From assembly GCF_024166365.1 (NCBI RefSeq), contig NC_064822.1, positions 101,986,823 to 102,050,822 on the forward strand: 64,000 nucleotides of DNA, in the 5' to 3' direction. The notes below the pieces were generated by a model that did no database searches, had not been told where the DNA came from, and was given only the letters and a program-made list of their open reading frames with translations. Made by a program: the position numbers and the translations under genes. Shown here in pieces: positions 34,577 through 45,835 of the stretch. Within the stretch, counting starts at the first letter, position 1. Each line of letters starts with the position of its first letter. The stretch is from Elephas maximus indicus. Taxonomy: Eukaryota; Chordata; Mammalia; Proboscidea; Elephantidae.

Positions 34577-34739
34577 TTCTCAGAAAGCCCCACCTTTTTC
34601 CCCAGAAAGCAGTGAATAAAACATGAGACTTTCTCACCTAAAACCCCTTATAAACTCCAGGAAAACCTTTATTCAGGGAGAGACTAGAGGCTGGTGTAGG
34701 CAGAAGCCCGTCTCCATCCCTCCCTCACGAGCCTTGGTT

Positions 34740-35742
34740 TTTTTTTTTTATTAACTTTTATTAAGCTTCAAGTGAACATTTACAAATCCGATCAGTCTGT
34801 CACATGTAAGTTTACATACATCTTACTCCGTACTCCCACTTGCTCTCCCCCTATTGAGTCAGCCCTTTCAGTCTCTCCTTTCGTGACAATTTTGCCAGCT
34901 TCCCTCTCTCTATCCTCCCATCCCCCCTCCAGACAAGAGCTGCCAACACACTCTCAAGTGACCACCTGATATAATTAGCTCACTCTTCATCAGCATCTCT
35001 CTCCCACCCGCTGACCAGTCCCTTTCATGTCTGATGAGTTGTCTTCGGGGATGGTTCCTGTCCTGTGCCAACAGAAGGTCTGGGGAGCATGGCCGCCGGG
35101 ATTCCTCTAGTCTCAGTCAGACCATTAAGTATGGTCTTTTTATGAGAATTTGGGGTCTGCATCCCACTGATCTCCTGCTCCCTCAGGAGTTCTCTGTTGT
35201 GCTCCCTGTCAGGGCAGTCATCGATTGTGGCCGGGCACCAACTAGTTCTTCTGGTCTCAGGATGCTGTAGGTCTCTGGTTCATGTGGCCCTTTCTGTCTC
35301 TTGGGCTCTTAGTTGTCGTGTGACCTTGGTGTTCTTCATTTTCCTTTGCTCCAGGTGGGTTGAGACCAACGGATGCATCTTAGATGGCCGCTTCTTAGCA
35401 TTTAAGACCCCAGACGCCACATTTCAAAGTGGGATGCAGAATATTTTCATACTAGAATTATTTTGCCAATTGACTTAGAAGTCCCCTCAAACCATGTTCC
35501 CCAGACCCCCGCCCCTGCTCCGCTGACCTTTGAAGCATTCATTTTATCCTGGAAACTTCTTTGCTTTTGGTCCAGTCCAATTGAGCTGACCTTCCATGTA
35601 TTGAGGGTTGTCTTTCCGTTCACCCAAAGCAGTTCTTATCTACGGATTAATCAATAAAAAAACCTCTCCCTCCCTCCCTCCCTCCCCCCTTCGTAACCAC
35701 AAAAGTATGTGTTCTTCTCAGTTTTTACTATTTCTCAAGATC
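34740..35742 (-). other. L1-C 3' UTR
   Basis: About 1 kb on the minus strand from the ORF2 stop to the A-tail. It has the 'ggtctgactgagactagagg' block and a G/A-rich tract (35,664-35,692, pyrimidine on the plus strand), and ends near 'taataaaagttaataaaaa'. The same UTR occurs as truncated insertions at 13,061-13,561 and, in related form, at 58,543-59,232. Confidence 0.85.
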
Positions 35743-38700
35743 TTATAATAGTGGTCTTATACAATATTTGTCCTTTTGCCTCTGACTAATTTCATTCAGC
35801 ATAATGCCTTCCAGGTTCCTCCATGTTATGAAATGATTCACAGATTCCTCACTGTTCTTTACCGATGCGTAGTATTCCATTATGTGAATATACCACAATT
35901 TATTTACCCATTCATCCGTTGATGGACACTTTGGTTGCTTCCAGCTTTTTGCTATTGTAAACAGAGCTGCAATAAACATGGGTGTGCATATATCTGTTTA
36001 TGTGAAGGCTCTTGTATCTCTAGGGTATATTCCGAGGAGTGGGATTTCTGGGTTGTATGGTAGTTCTATTTCTAACTGTTTAAGATAACGCCAGATAGAT
36101 TTCCAAAGTGGTGGTACCATTTTACATTCCCACCAGCAGTGTATAAGAGTTCCAATCTCTCCGCAGCCTCTCCAACATTTATTATTTTGTGTTTTTTGGA
36201 TTAATGCCAGTCTAGTTGGTGTGAGATGGAATCTCTTCGTAGTTTTAATTTGCATTTCTCTAATGGCTAATGATCGGGAGCATTTTCTCATGTATCTGTT
36301 GGCTGCCTGAATATCTTCTTTAGTGAAATGTGTGTTCATATCCTTTGCCCACTTCTTGATTGGGTTGTTTGTCTTTTTGTGGTTGAGTTTTGACAGAATC
36401 ATATAGATTTTAGAGATCAGGCGCTGGTCGGAGATGTCATAGCTGAAAATTCTTTCCCAGTCTGTAGGTGGTCTTTTTACTCTTTTGGTGAAGTCTTTAG
36501 ATGAGCATAGGTGTTTGATTTTTAGGAGCTTCCAGTTATCTGGTTTCTCTTCATCATTTTTGGTAATGTTTTGTCTTCTGTTTATGCCTTGTATTAGGGC
36601 TCCTAGGGTTGTCCCTATTTTTTCTTCCATGATCTTTATCGTTTTAGTCTTTATGTTTAGGTCTTTGATCCACTTGGAGTTAGTTTTTGTGCATGGTGTG
36701 AGGTATGGGTCCTGTTTCATTCTTTTGTAAATGGATATCCAGTTATGCCAGCACCATTTGTTAAAAAGACTATCTTTTCCCCAATTAACTGACACTGGGC
36801 CTTTGTCAAATATCAGCTGCTCATACGTGGATGGATTTATATCTGGGTTCTCAATTCTCTTCCACTGGTCTATGTGCCTGTTGTTGTACCAGTACCAGGC
36901 TGTTTTGACCACTGTGGCTGTATAATAGGTTCTGAAATCAGGTAGAGTGAGGCCTCCCACTTTCTTCTTCTTTTTCAGTAATGCTTTGCTTATCCGAGGC
37001 TTCTTTCCCTTCCATATGAAGTTGGTGATTTGTTTCTCTATCACCTTAAAATATGACATTGGAATTTGGATTGGAAGTGCGTTATATGTATAGATGGCTT
37101 TTGGTAGAATAGACATTTTTACTATGTTAAGTCTTCCTATCCATGAGCAAGGTATGTTTTTCCACTTAAGTATGTCCTTTTGAATTTCTTGTAGTAGAGC
37201 TTTGTAGTTTTCTTTGTATAGGTCTTTTACATCCTTGGTAAGATTTATTCCTAAGTATTTTATCTTCTTGGGGACTACTGTGAATGGTATTGATTTGGTG
37301 ATTTCCTCTTCGGTGTTCTTTTTGTTGATGTAGAGGAATCCAAGTGATTTTTGTATGTTTATTTTATAACCTGAGACTCTGCCAAACTCTTCTATTAGTT
37401 TCAGTAGTTTTCTGGAGGATTCCTTAGGGTTTTCTGTGTATAAGATCATGTCATCTGCAAATAGTGATAACTTTACTTCCTCCTTGCCAATCCGGATACC
37501 CTTTATTTCTTTGTCTAGCCTAATTGCCCTGGCTAGGACTTCAAGTACGATGTTGAATAAGAGCGGTGATGAAGGGCATCCTTGTCTGGTTCCCGTTATC
37601 AAGGGAAATGCTTTCAGGTTCTCTCCATTTAGAGTGATATTGGCTGTTGGCTTTGCATAGATGCCCTTTATTATGTTGAGGAATTTTCCTTCAATTCCTA
37701 TTTTGGTAAGAGTTTTTATCATAAATGGGTGTTGGACTTTGTCAAATGCCTTTTCTGCATCAATTGATAAGATCATGTGGTTTTTGTCTTTTGTTTTATT
37801 TATGTGATGGATTACATTAATGGTTTTTCTGATATTAAACCAGCCTTGCATACCTGGTATAAATCCCACTTGATCATGGTGAATTATTTTTTTGATGTGT
37901 TGTTGAATTCTATTGGCTAGAATTTTGTTGAGGATTTTTGCATCTATGTTCATGAGGGATATAGGTCTATAATTTTCTTTTTTTGTAATGTCTTTACCTG
38001 GTTTTGGTATCAGGGAGATGGTGGCTTCATAGAACGAGTTGGGTAGTATTCTGTCATTTTCTATGCTTTGAAATACCTTCAGTAGTAGTGGTGTTAACTC
38101 TTCTCTGAAGGTTTGGTAGAACTCTGCAGTGAAGCTGTCCGGGCCAGGGCTTTTTTTTTGTTGGGAGTTTTTTGATTACCGTTTCAATCTCTTTTTTTGT
38201 TATGGGTCTATTTAGTTGTTCTACTTCGGAATGTGTTAGTTTAGGTGGGTAGTGTTTTTCCAAGAATTCATCCATTTCTTCTAGGTTTTCAAATTTGTTA
38301 GAGTACAATTTTTTGTAATAATCTGAAATGATTCTTTTAATTTCATTTGGTTCTGTTGTGATGTGGTCCTTCTCGTTTCTTATTTGGGTTATTTGTTTCC
38401 TTTCCTGTATTTCTTTAGTCAGACTAGCCAATGGTTTATCAATTTTGTTAATTTTTTCAAAGAACCAGCTTTTGGCTTTGTTAATTCTTTCAATTGTTTT
38501 TCTGTTCTCTAATTCATTTAGTTCACCTCTAATTTTTATTATTTGTTTTCTTCTGGTGCCTGATGGGTTCTTTTGTTGCTCACTTTCTATTTGTTCAAGT
38601 TGTAGGGACAGTTCTCTGCTTTTGGCTCTTTCTTCTTTTTGTATGTGTGCATTTATTGATATAAATTGGCCTCTGAGCACTGCTTTTGCTGTGTCCCAGA

Positions 38701-39559
38701 GGTTTTGATAGGAAGTATTTTCATTCTCGTTGCATTCTGTGAATTTCCTTATTCCCTCCTTGATGTCTTCTATAACCCAGTCTTTTTTCAGGAGGGTATC
38801 GTTCAGTTTCCAAGTATTTGATTTCTTTTCCCTAGTTTTTCTGTTATTGATTTCTAGTTTTATTGCCTTGTGGTCTGAGAAGATGCTTTGTAATATTTCG
38901 ATGTTTTGGACTCTGCAAAGGTTTGTTTTATGACCTAATATGTGGTCTATTCTAGAGAATGTTCCATGTGCGCTAGAAAAAAAAGTATACTTTGCAGCAG
39001 TTGGGTGGAGAGTTCTGTATAAGTCAATGAGGTCAAGTTGGTTGATTGTTGTAAGTAGGTCTTCCGTTTCTCTGTTGAGCTTCTTACTGGATGTCCTGTC
39101 CTTCTCTGCAAGTGGTGTGTTGAAGTCTCCTACTATAATTGTGGAGGTGTCTATCTCACTTTTCAATTCTGTTAAAATTTGATTTATGTATCTTGCAGCC
39201 CTGTCATTGGGTGCATAAATATTTAATATGGTTATGTCTTCCCGATCAATTGTCCCTTTTATCATTATATAGTGTCCTTCTTTATCCTTTGTGGTGGATT
39301 TAAGTCTAAAGTCTATTTTGTCAGAAATTAATATTGCTACTCCTCTTCTATTTTGCTTATTGTTTGCTTGATATATTTTTTTCCATCCTTTGAGTTTTAG
39401 TTTGTTTGTGTCTCTAAGTCTAAGGTGTGTCTCTTGTAGGCAGCATATAGATGGATCGTGTTTCTTTATCCAGTCTGTGATTCTCTGTCTCTTTATTGGT
39501 GCATTTAGTCCATTTACATTCAGCGTAATTATAGATAAATAAGTTTTTAGTGCTGTCAT
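35743..39559 (-). pseudogene. L1-C ORF2, broken by one frameshift and one stop
   Basis: About 1,272 codons, the usual L1 ORF2 length. The N-terminal endonuclease (39,559-38,054, 501 codons open) starts 'MTALKTYLSIITLNVNGLNA' and keeps QETHL, GDFN and the SDH motif. The reverse transcriptase (37,953-35,998, 651 codons open) keeps motif A '[12 protein letters not shown]' and the FADD box at 37,461-37,450. A C-terminal Cys/His-rich segment ('CWRGCG...HCWWEC') is present. A 9-T run at 38,151-38,159, where the frame needs eight, shifts the frame between the domains. A TAA at 36,000-35,998 cuts off the last 80 or so residues, which continue in frame to 35,743. The start follows ORF1 at the usual spacing. 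Confidence 0.93.
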
Positions 39560-40022
39560 TTTGATGCCTTTTCATGTGTGTTGTTGGCAATTTCGTTTTT
39601 CCACATACTTTTTTGTGCTGAGACGTTTTTCTTAGTAAATTGTGAGATCCTCATTTTCATAGTGTTTGACTTTATGTTAGTTGAGTCATTACGTTTTTTT
39701 TGGCTTTTATATTGAGTTATGGAGTTGTTATACCTTTTTGTGGTTACCTTATTATTTACCCCTATTTTTCTAAGTAAAAACCTAACTTGTATTGTTCTAT
39801 ATCGCCTTGTATCACTCTCCATCTGGCAGTTCAATGCCTCCTGTATTTAGTCCCTCTTTTTGATTATTGTGATCTTTTACCTATTGACTTCCATGATTCC
39901 CTGTTATGTGTATTATTATTTTTTTTTAATTAATCTTAATTTGTTTGTTTTTGTGACTTCCCTATTTGAGTTGATATCAGGACGTTCTGTTTTGTGACCT
40001 TGTATTGTGCTGGTATCTGATA

Positions 40023-41035
40023 TTATTGGTTTTCTGACCAAACAATATCCTTTAGTATTTCTTGTAGCTTTGGTTTGGTTTTTGCAAATTCTCTAAACTT
40101 GTGTTTATCTGTAAATATCTTAATTTCGCCTTCCTATTTCAGAGAGAGTTTTGCTGGATATATGATCCTTGGCTGGCAGTTTTTCTCCTTCAGTGCTCTG
40201 TATATGTCATCCCATTGCCTTCTTGCCTGCATGGTTTCTGCTGAGTAGTCTGAACTTATTCTTATTGATTCTCCCTTGTAGGAGACCTTTCTTTTATCCC
40301 TGGATGCTTTTAAAATTTTCTCTTTATCTTTGGTTTTGGCAAGTTTGATGATAATATGTCTTGGTGTTTTTCTTTTTGGATCAATCTTAAATGGGGTTCG
40401 ATGAGCATCTTGGATAGATATCCTTTCGTCTTTCATGATGTCAGGGAAGTTTTGTGTCAGGAGTTCTTCAACTATTTTCTCTGTGTTTTCTGTCCCCCCT
40501 CCCTGTTCTGGGACTCCAATCACCCGCAAGTTATCCTTCTTGATAGAGTACCACATGATTCTTAGGGTTTCTTTATTTTTTTTAATTCTTTTATCTGATT
40601 TTTTTTCAGCTATGTTGGTGTTGATTCCCTGGTCCTCCAGATGTCCCAGTCTGCATTCTAATTGCTCGAGTCTGCTCCTCTGACTTCCTATTGCATTGTC
40701 TAATTCTGTAATTTTATTGTTAATCTTTTGGATTTCTACATGCTTTCTATGGATTCTTGCAACTTATTAATTTTTCCACTATGTTCTTGAATAATCTTTT
40801 TGAGTTCTTCAACAGTTTTATCGGTGTGTTCCTTGGCTTTTTCTGCAGTTTGCCTTATTTCGTTTGTGATGTCTTGAAGCATTCTGTAAATTAGTTTTTT
40901 ATATTCTGTATCTGATAATTCCAGGATTGTATCTTCATTTGGGAAAGATTTTGATTCTTTTGTTTGGGGGGTTGGAGAAGCTGTCATGTTCTGCTTCTTT
41001 ATGTGGTTTGATATGGACTGCTGTCTCCGAGCCAT
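40023..41035 (-). pseudogene. L1-C ORF1, frameshifted
   Basis: The start is chosen at 'MARRQQSISNHIKK' (41,035), by analogy with L1-A. An in-frame ATG at 41,116 gives a longer alternative. The N-terminal part is followed by a coiled coil ('KTVEELKKIIQEHSGKINKL'). A small deletion near 40,740 shifts the frame. The RNA-binding middle and C-terminal domains are open at 40,556-40,134 ('NLRVIGVPE', 'MQARRQWDDIY'). A TAT-to-TAG change closes the frame at 40,134-40,136. The natural end 'EILKDIVWSENQ' and its TAA lie at 40,023. The protein would normally coat L1 RNA. Confidence 0.9.
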
Positions 41036-41270
41036 CACTGGGAAACTAGTTTTTCCAGAAAATCCGCTGACTGGTACACTGGCTCCAGGCTCTGAAAACA
41101 ATCGCTGCCTCCCCATATTTGTTCCTTCTCCGTCTCTAAATCTGTGTTTGTTGTTCAGGGTTCGTAGATTGTTATGTATGTGATCGATTCACTTGTTTTT
41201 CTGAGTCTTTGTTGCAAGAGGGATCCGCAGTAGCGTCCACCTAGTCTGCCATCTTGGCCCCGCCTCCCGG
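41036..41270 (-). promoter_or_regulatory. L1-C short 5' UTR
   Basis: Only about 235 bp separates the 5' terminus from the ORF1 start, against about 1,370 bp in L1-A. The terminal bases 'ggggccaagatggcagacta' include the YY1-type core. The first 120 or so bases align with L1-A, and the rest does not. Confidence 0.6.
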
Positions 41271-41406
41271 TTTTTGTTTTTTTCTGTGTCACTAATAAAC
41301 CTTTGCTCGTGTGGAGCTTCTGAGGCTCTCCTGGTCATTCTTGGTCAGTAGAAGGTCAGAACCTAACAGGACTTGGTCCCAAGATAGGAAGCCTTGCCGT
41401 ATAACA

Positions 41407-41865
41407 CAGCCACTGTGTCAATTCATCTCGTTGAGGATTTTCCTCTTTTTCGTTGACACTCTACTTTACCAAGGACAATGTATCCCTCCGTGGACCATTC
41501 CCTCCTGATAACATGTCCAAAGTCTGTGAGACGAAGTCTCGACATCCTAGCTTCTAAGGAGCATTCTGGTTGTACTTCTTCCAAGATAGATTTGTTCATT
41601 CTTCTGGCAGTCCATGGTGTATTCAGTATTCTTTGCCAACACCATAATTCAGAGGGGTCAATTGTTCTTCAGTCTTCTTACTAGCCAGTTTTCACATGCA
41701 TATGAAGTGATTGAAAATATCATGGCCTGGGTCAGGCTTATATCAGTTCTCAAAGTGACATCTTTCCTTTTTAACACTTGAAAGGGGTCTTCTGCAGCAG
41801 ATTTGCCCAAGGCAATACGCAGTTTGATTTCTTGACTGATGCTTCCATGGGCATTGATTGTAGAT
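41407..41865 (-). mobile_element. RTE-4, 5' piece (continuation beyond the LTR)
   Basis: This continues the element begun at 33,818: 'cactgtgtcaattcatctcg', 'tccctcctgataacatgtcc', 'ttcttctggcagtccatggt' and 'tgattgtagattcacaatca', all in RTE reverse complement. It ends in the region upstream of the C-terminal coding part. Including the piece at 33,818-33,937 the copy is about 580 bp. Confidence 0.92.
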
Positions 41866-43036
41866 TCACAATCAATCCCTCCTCCTTAGTATCCTCTACT
41901 TCCCAGGTATGCATCTGTCATGGCACCATAGCATTTTGTGGCATCTACTAAGTAGCATGTCTGTCTCCCCCTTGCACTGGGGATGGTGACCATGACTTAG
42001 TTATCCTCTCATTCTTACACTCAGTTGGGGTCTATCAAATGTTGGATGCATAAATTAATAAATTAATTTTAAAAAATTTAAAAAAAATTCATTAGTAAGG
42101 TTTAATTTCAAGGGGAGCAGGTCATGTCATAAATAAGGATCAGTGATGTCCCCAATGAAAGCCCTATAGGGACAAGAGTTTAGGAAGGATGTTGGCCACA
42201 GGGCTTCCAGGCCTATGGTAAAAAATTGGGATATGCTGTGAGCCAGAAGCAAATATCCTTTGAGCTAATCCGATTTATCTCTAAGAAATTCTATGCTTAG
42301 GTGTTGCCATATCCATTTCTAATCTGCAAATTCTGTTTTCCTCAAGAACTGGGAGGAACTTGAGCCGTTTCTTAGGTAGTTTCAAGACCATACTGCTTGT
42401 CAGAGTTAAGGACTTCCTTTCTCTGAATGTGCACCTGAACAGTCCGTCAGCAGCGAGAAATAAGACAGGCAAAGCCTTGCAGAGAAGAGCGTAGTGTGGA
42501 AGCTGTCATCATCCAAACTGAAATTTAAAAGACAATTCCACTGTGATCACGGAGCCCAGAGGAAGGGCGTTTTGATGAAAGTAAAAAGAAACCCAGAGAG
42601 CCTTTGGGGCCATATTCATGGTACTTGCTCTCCCTAAAAACAGATTTGTTGCTGGTAAAATGGACTTTTTCTAGCCCTGATTATACAACTGCTGGACTCC
42701 TGTTGTTCTTTATTGCAAAAAGCCTCCCTGTTGTATTTTGCCCCGCTTTCCTTTCTGCTGTTTATTCTTAGGTCACTGTGAACTTTCTCTCCCTGTTTAC
42801 TCCTAATAAGAGAGACACATAGGGGGAGTTTCCACCTCTCTCTGACCTACTACCATTCGCGATTAGCCTCACTTTGCAGTTCTTTTTCAGTTTCTCGACC
42901 TGATGCTCTGGTTATTTTTATCTTCTCTTTTTTCTTGTACTTTATTGCTCACTTCACTGGTTTCCTGCCTCTGAGTCTAGAAATGACCTTGAAAAGTTTT
43001 CTAAGCAGAAGAGCATGCATTATGTCTTCCTCTGGG
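41866..43036. other. Unassigned intergenic DNA
   Basis: No gene or repeat is recognised. The minus-strand frame 42,472-42,281 is short and featureless. Base composition is even. Confidence 0.45.
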
Positions 43037-43218
43037 AGGAGTCCCCAGATGGTACAAACGGTTAACACACTTGGCAGCTAGCAAAAAAGGTTGTAGGTTC
43101 AAATCCACCCAGAGTTGCCTCAGAAGAAAGGCCTGGCAATCTGCTTCCAGAAAATCAGCCATTGAAAGCACAGTTCTGCTCTGACACATAGGGGTCAGGA
43201 TTGACTTGATGGCAACTC
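43037..43218 (+). mobile_element. SINE, 'agaggcacc' body variant
   Basis: Head 'ggagtccccagatggtacaa', 'aggttcaaatccacccagag', 'atctgcttccagaaaatcag' and tail 'ggattgacttgatggcaact'. Confidence 0.88.
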
Positions 43219-44165
43219 TGGGGCCCCTCCCCTCCAAACAGATGCAGCCCCACACCAGGGTGCATGGCTTAGCGAGCAAGTGTAGATAAATTTCAGCGCC
43301 TCCTCTACTGTGCTTCTTGTGCCATGAACAACCTGCCCACCAGGAAGGGGCAGCCCTGCTCAGAGAAGGAGAGTCCATAATTTTGCTTAAGTAAGCCATT
43401 ACAGTGACCATTATGCTCATGATGATAATGTGCTTCTTTAAAGACCACTTAATGGATGAGTGATCTTGGACACACATTTATTTTCTCATTTTTCTGTAGT
43501 TTACAGGTCGTTAAATACCACTCAAGGAAACACAGTGGCTGTTCTTTGCCAGTAACATCAAATCCAAAACAATACGGACTTGTTTACAAGGCTACATCCT
43601 TCTTACTGCTATGTCACCATCCCACATTTGTCTTCCTTTCAGCAATTAATGAGCATGGACTATGAGCCAAACTCTTGAATCCCATCTTTTGTTTCTCTCC
43701 AGCTGGGCACTTTTGCTTCAACTAACCCTGTGACAAAATGGGCATCCCTGAAAGTTCCAAACAGAAGGCTCCCGAGATGGTTGGCAAGCATTCCGTCTAA
43801 CTTTCTGCTGCTCCAGGCCTGGGGCCCATGCCAGAGACACCTCTTGGGTCTGTTCCTCCAGCGCTGCCCAGGCAGTTCTCAGCCACTCTCACCCTCCTCC
43901 CACCAGACCACTTCAAAGCAATGTGCTGAGGAACCTGTTTGAAATGGGAACTATTTTAATATCATTTGAGGGAGTCTCAAGGTATAAACTCCACACAGAA
44001 AAACAATGATAATACTATTACTCACGCTGTATTTTGTTATTCAGAAAATGCTTTCACATGCCTTAGCTCATGTAACCCAAAATTGGAATTAGCATCCAAA
44101 AGGCAAAAATGCACAATCTCAAACTAGTAAAATACGATTGTCTTTCAAGCTGCCCTCTTCCATGG
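43219..44165. other. Unassigned intergenic DNA
   Basis: It contains one member of a 36-bp direct repeat (43,247-43,282). The minus-strand frame 43,477-43,001 runs through the SINE and is not a gene. Nothing else is recognised. Confidence 0.4.
43247..43282 (+). repeat. 36-bp direct repeat, copy 1
   Basis: 'gccccacaccagggtgcatg' followed by 'gcttagcgagcaagtg'. Copy 2 is at 44,690-44,725 and differs at one base (C/T in a CpG). Confidence 0.9.
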
Positions 44166-44472
44166 TGCCTGTTAGCTGCCATCAAGTCAGCCTGACTCAT
44201 GGGGACCCCATTCACGATGGGATTAGACCATTGTGATCCACAGACAGAGTTTTCATTGGTTGATTTTTTGGAAGTAGATTGCCAGGCCTTTCTTCCTAAT
44301 CTGTCTCTGTCTGGAAGCTCCACCGAAAGCTGTTCAGCGCCACAGCAACATACAGGCCTCCTCTGACAGACAGGTGGTGGCTGTGCATGAGGTCCTTTGG
44401 TGTGGAAATGAACCCAGCTCTCCCACACGGAAGGTACAAATTCTATCACTGAGCAACCACTGCCCCCCCCCC
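44166..44472 (-). mobile_element. SINE with tRNA-Gly-like head, antisense
   Basis: On the minus strand the head resembles a glycine tRNA ('cagtggttgctcagtgatag', B-box-like 'ctgggttcatttccacacc'). The body has 'agctttcggtggagcttcc' and 'aggaagaaaggcctggcaat', the same family as 2,688-2,989. The 3' end 'gagtcaggctgacttgatgg' resembles the AfroSINE/RTE 3' end. Confidence 0.85.
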
Positions 44473-44689
44473 AAAAAAAAAATTTAGCTGGTTCAAAAAA
44501 GGAAACCAGTGAAGTCCCTACTCCCAATGTGGCCCCAGTGTCTGGACCTCAGTGTCCAAGATGGGTGTAGATCTCACCCCTTTCCGTCTACTTTGACCCA
44601 TTTCCTCCTTGCCCTGATCTCCTAGGCCTCCACACCTTCACTAACTTCTGCTGGGCCTCTTTTCCTTCCAGCTCCTGAAGCTCCACACG

Positions 44690-44725
44690 GCCCCACACCA
44701 GGGTGCATGGCTTAGTGAGCAAGTG
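44690..44725 (+). repeat. 36-bp direct repeat, copy 2
   Basis: It matches 43,247-43,282 in 35 of 36 positions. The flanks on both sides are unrelated. Confidence 0.9.
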
Positions 44726-44884
44726 GAATTACTTCTATCAACTTCCTTTGTACTGGAAGCACACGGTTCTTTAAACCTACACCAAAGACAACTTTCTCTA
44801 TATGCAACCTTCCAAATCCTGAGTGAGATAGAGGTGATTGGGTCACACAGAATCTTCATCCTTTTCAAATAACAACAATCATAT

Positions 44885-45420
44885 TAGCTATTTGTTACTT
44901 TCCATGTGACAGATACGGGACTCAGTGTTGTTGTTGTTAGGTGCTGTCCAGTCAGTTCCAACTCATAGCGACCCTATGTACAATTGAACGAAACACGGAC
45001 TGGCCCTGCGCCATCCTCACAGTCGTTGCTATGTTTGAGTCCATTGTTGCAGCCGCTGTGTTAATCTGTCTCCTTGAGGGTCTTCTTTTTTGCTGGCCCT
45101 CTGCCTTACCAAGCATGATGTCCTTCTCCAGGAACTGATCCCTCCTGATAACATGTCCATAGTACATGAGACAAAGTCTCGCCATCCTCTCTTCCAAGGA
45201 GTACTCTGGCTGTACTTCTTCCAAGACAGACTTATTTGTTTGTGCTTTACATGTATTACACTCAGTGCTTTACGCATATTACCTCATTTAACCTTCATGA
45301 CAATCATATGTTAGTACTATGATTAGGCCCATTTACAAATGAGAAAATTAAGGCTGAATTTAAGCAATTTTTGTCAAGATGACCAAGCTAACTCCAGAGC
45401 CCCAAGCTGTCTCTTTTTTA
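44885..45420 (-). mobile_element. MIR, antisense, interrupted by RTE-5
   Basis: 'gtgctttacatgtattacac', 'tattacctcatttaaccttc' and 'caaatgagaaaattaaggct' are typical of reverse-complement MIR. The part left of RTE-5 is weaker. 'actcagtg' occurs on both sides of RTE-5 (44,917-44,924 and near 45,261). Confidence 0.65.
44925..45243 (-). mobile_element. 5'-truncated RTE LINE (RTE-5)
   Basis: Reverse-complement RTE 3' end: 'ttgttgttgttaggtgctgt', 'gccctgcgccatcctcacag', 'tccctcctgataacatgtcc'. Only the C-terminal codons and 3' end are present. Minus-strand frames at 45,224-44,952 are remnants of the RTE C-terminus. Confidence 0.92.
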
Positions 45421-45835
45421 GACTTTCTTCCCTCTTTTATCTTCCAACAGCTTCAAAACTCCATAAATTTAATGAAATTCATTTTCAGAAGCACGTAATT
45501 TTTGCTTAAACCCCCCAGGTTTTTTCCTAATGCTGTGCCCTAATACTACCACCATTCAGCAATCCTTCTACCCAGTCTCAGAGAATCACCTCTCCCAGGT
45601 TCCCACCTACAACTTCCCCAGGCAAATATTAGCATACTGACAACCTAGTGCATCCACATTACCCTCCTCCTAGGCAGACTGGAGGAAGACAGTTTTCCAT
45701 TACAACTGAGAGGAAGAAGCGTTCCCTTCTGGCCTGCAACTTTCCACACAGGACTTAGAAGTATTCATCATCCTGCCTTTCTCCTAAAGCAGAGGTTCTC
45801 GGCCCTGATTGCACTTTAGACCCCATGGGAGCTTA
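45421..45835. other. Unassigned intergenic DNA
   Basis: No gene or repeat is recognised. Confidence 0.45.

Larger units (their letters stand above)
34740..41270 (-). mobile_element. Near-full-length L1 (L1-C) inside the LTR
   Basis: The order on the minus strand is short 5' UTR (41,270-41,036), ORF1 (41,035-40,023), spacer, ORF2 (39,559-35,743) and 3' UTR with A-tail (35,742-34,740). The 5' terminus 'ccgggaggcggggccaagat' agrees with L1-A. Only a few disabling changes are present, so this is the youngest long L1 here. It lies in a T-rich target ('ccttggttttt' on the left, 'ggtttttgtttttttctg' on the right), so the exact target duplication is ambiguous. Confidence 0.95.
33938..41406 (+). mobile_element. 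Solo LTR inserted in RTE-4 and later split by a SINE and L1-C
   Basis: The ends are TG ('tgagacagggacagaac') and CA ('cttgccgtataaca'), flanked by a perfect 4-bp duplication 'cagc' (33,934-33,937 and 41,407-41,410). A 4-bp duplication fits a class-I (gammaretrovirus-like) ERV. Without the inserted SINE and L1 the LTR is about 770 bp. AATAAA motifs lie at 34,616 and about 41,293, the latter followed by a U5-like 'cctttgctcgtgtggagctt'. No internal retroviral region exists, so it is a solo LTR left by recombination. The family was not identified. Confidence 0.82.

Noticed and set aside
35998..37953. 651-codon open frame as a host gene
   Set aside because: It carries the L1 reverse transcriptase motifs and lies in frame order within an L1 with 5' UTR, ORF1 and 3' UTR. 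It is part of a broken ORF2.
36485..39182. Plus-strand frames of 60-126 codons over L1-C
   Set aside because: These are antisense shadows of ORF2, with hydrophobic composition caused by the T-rich strand.
43001..43477. 158-codon minus-strand frame
   Set aside because: It runs through the SINE at 43,037-43,218 into flanking DNA; no domain or conserved motif is visible.
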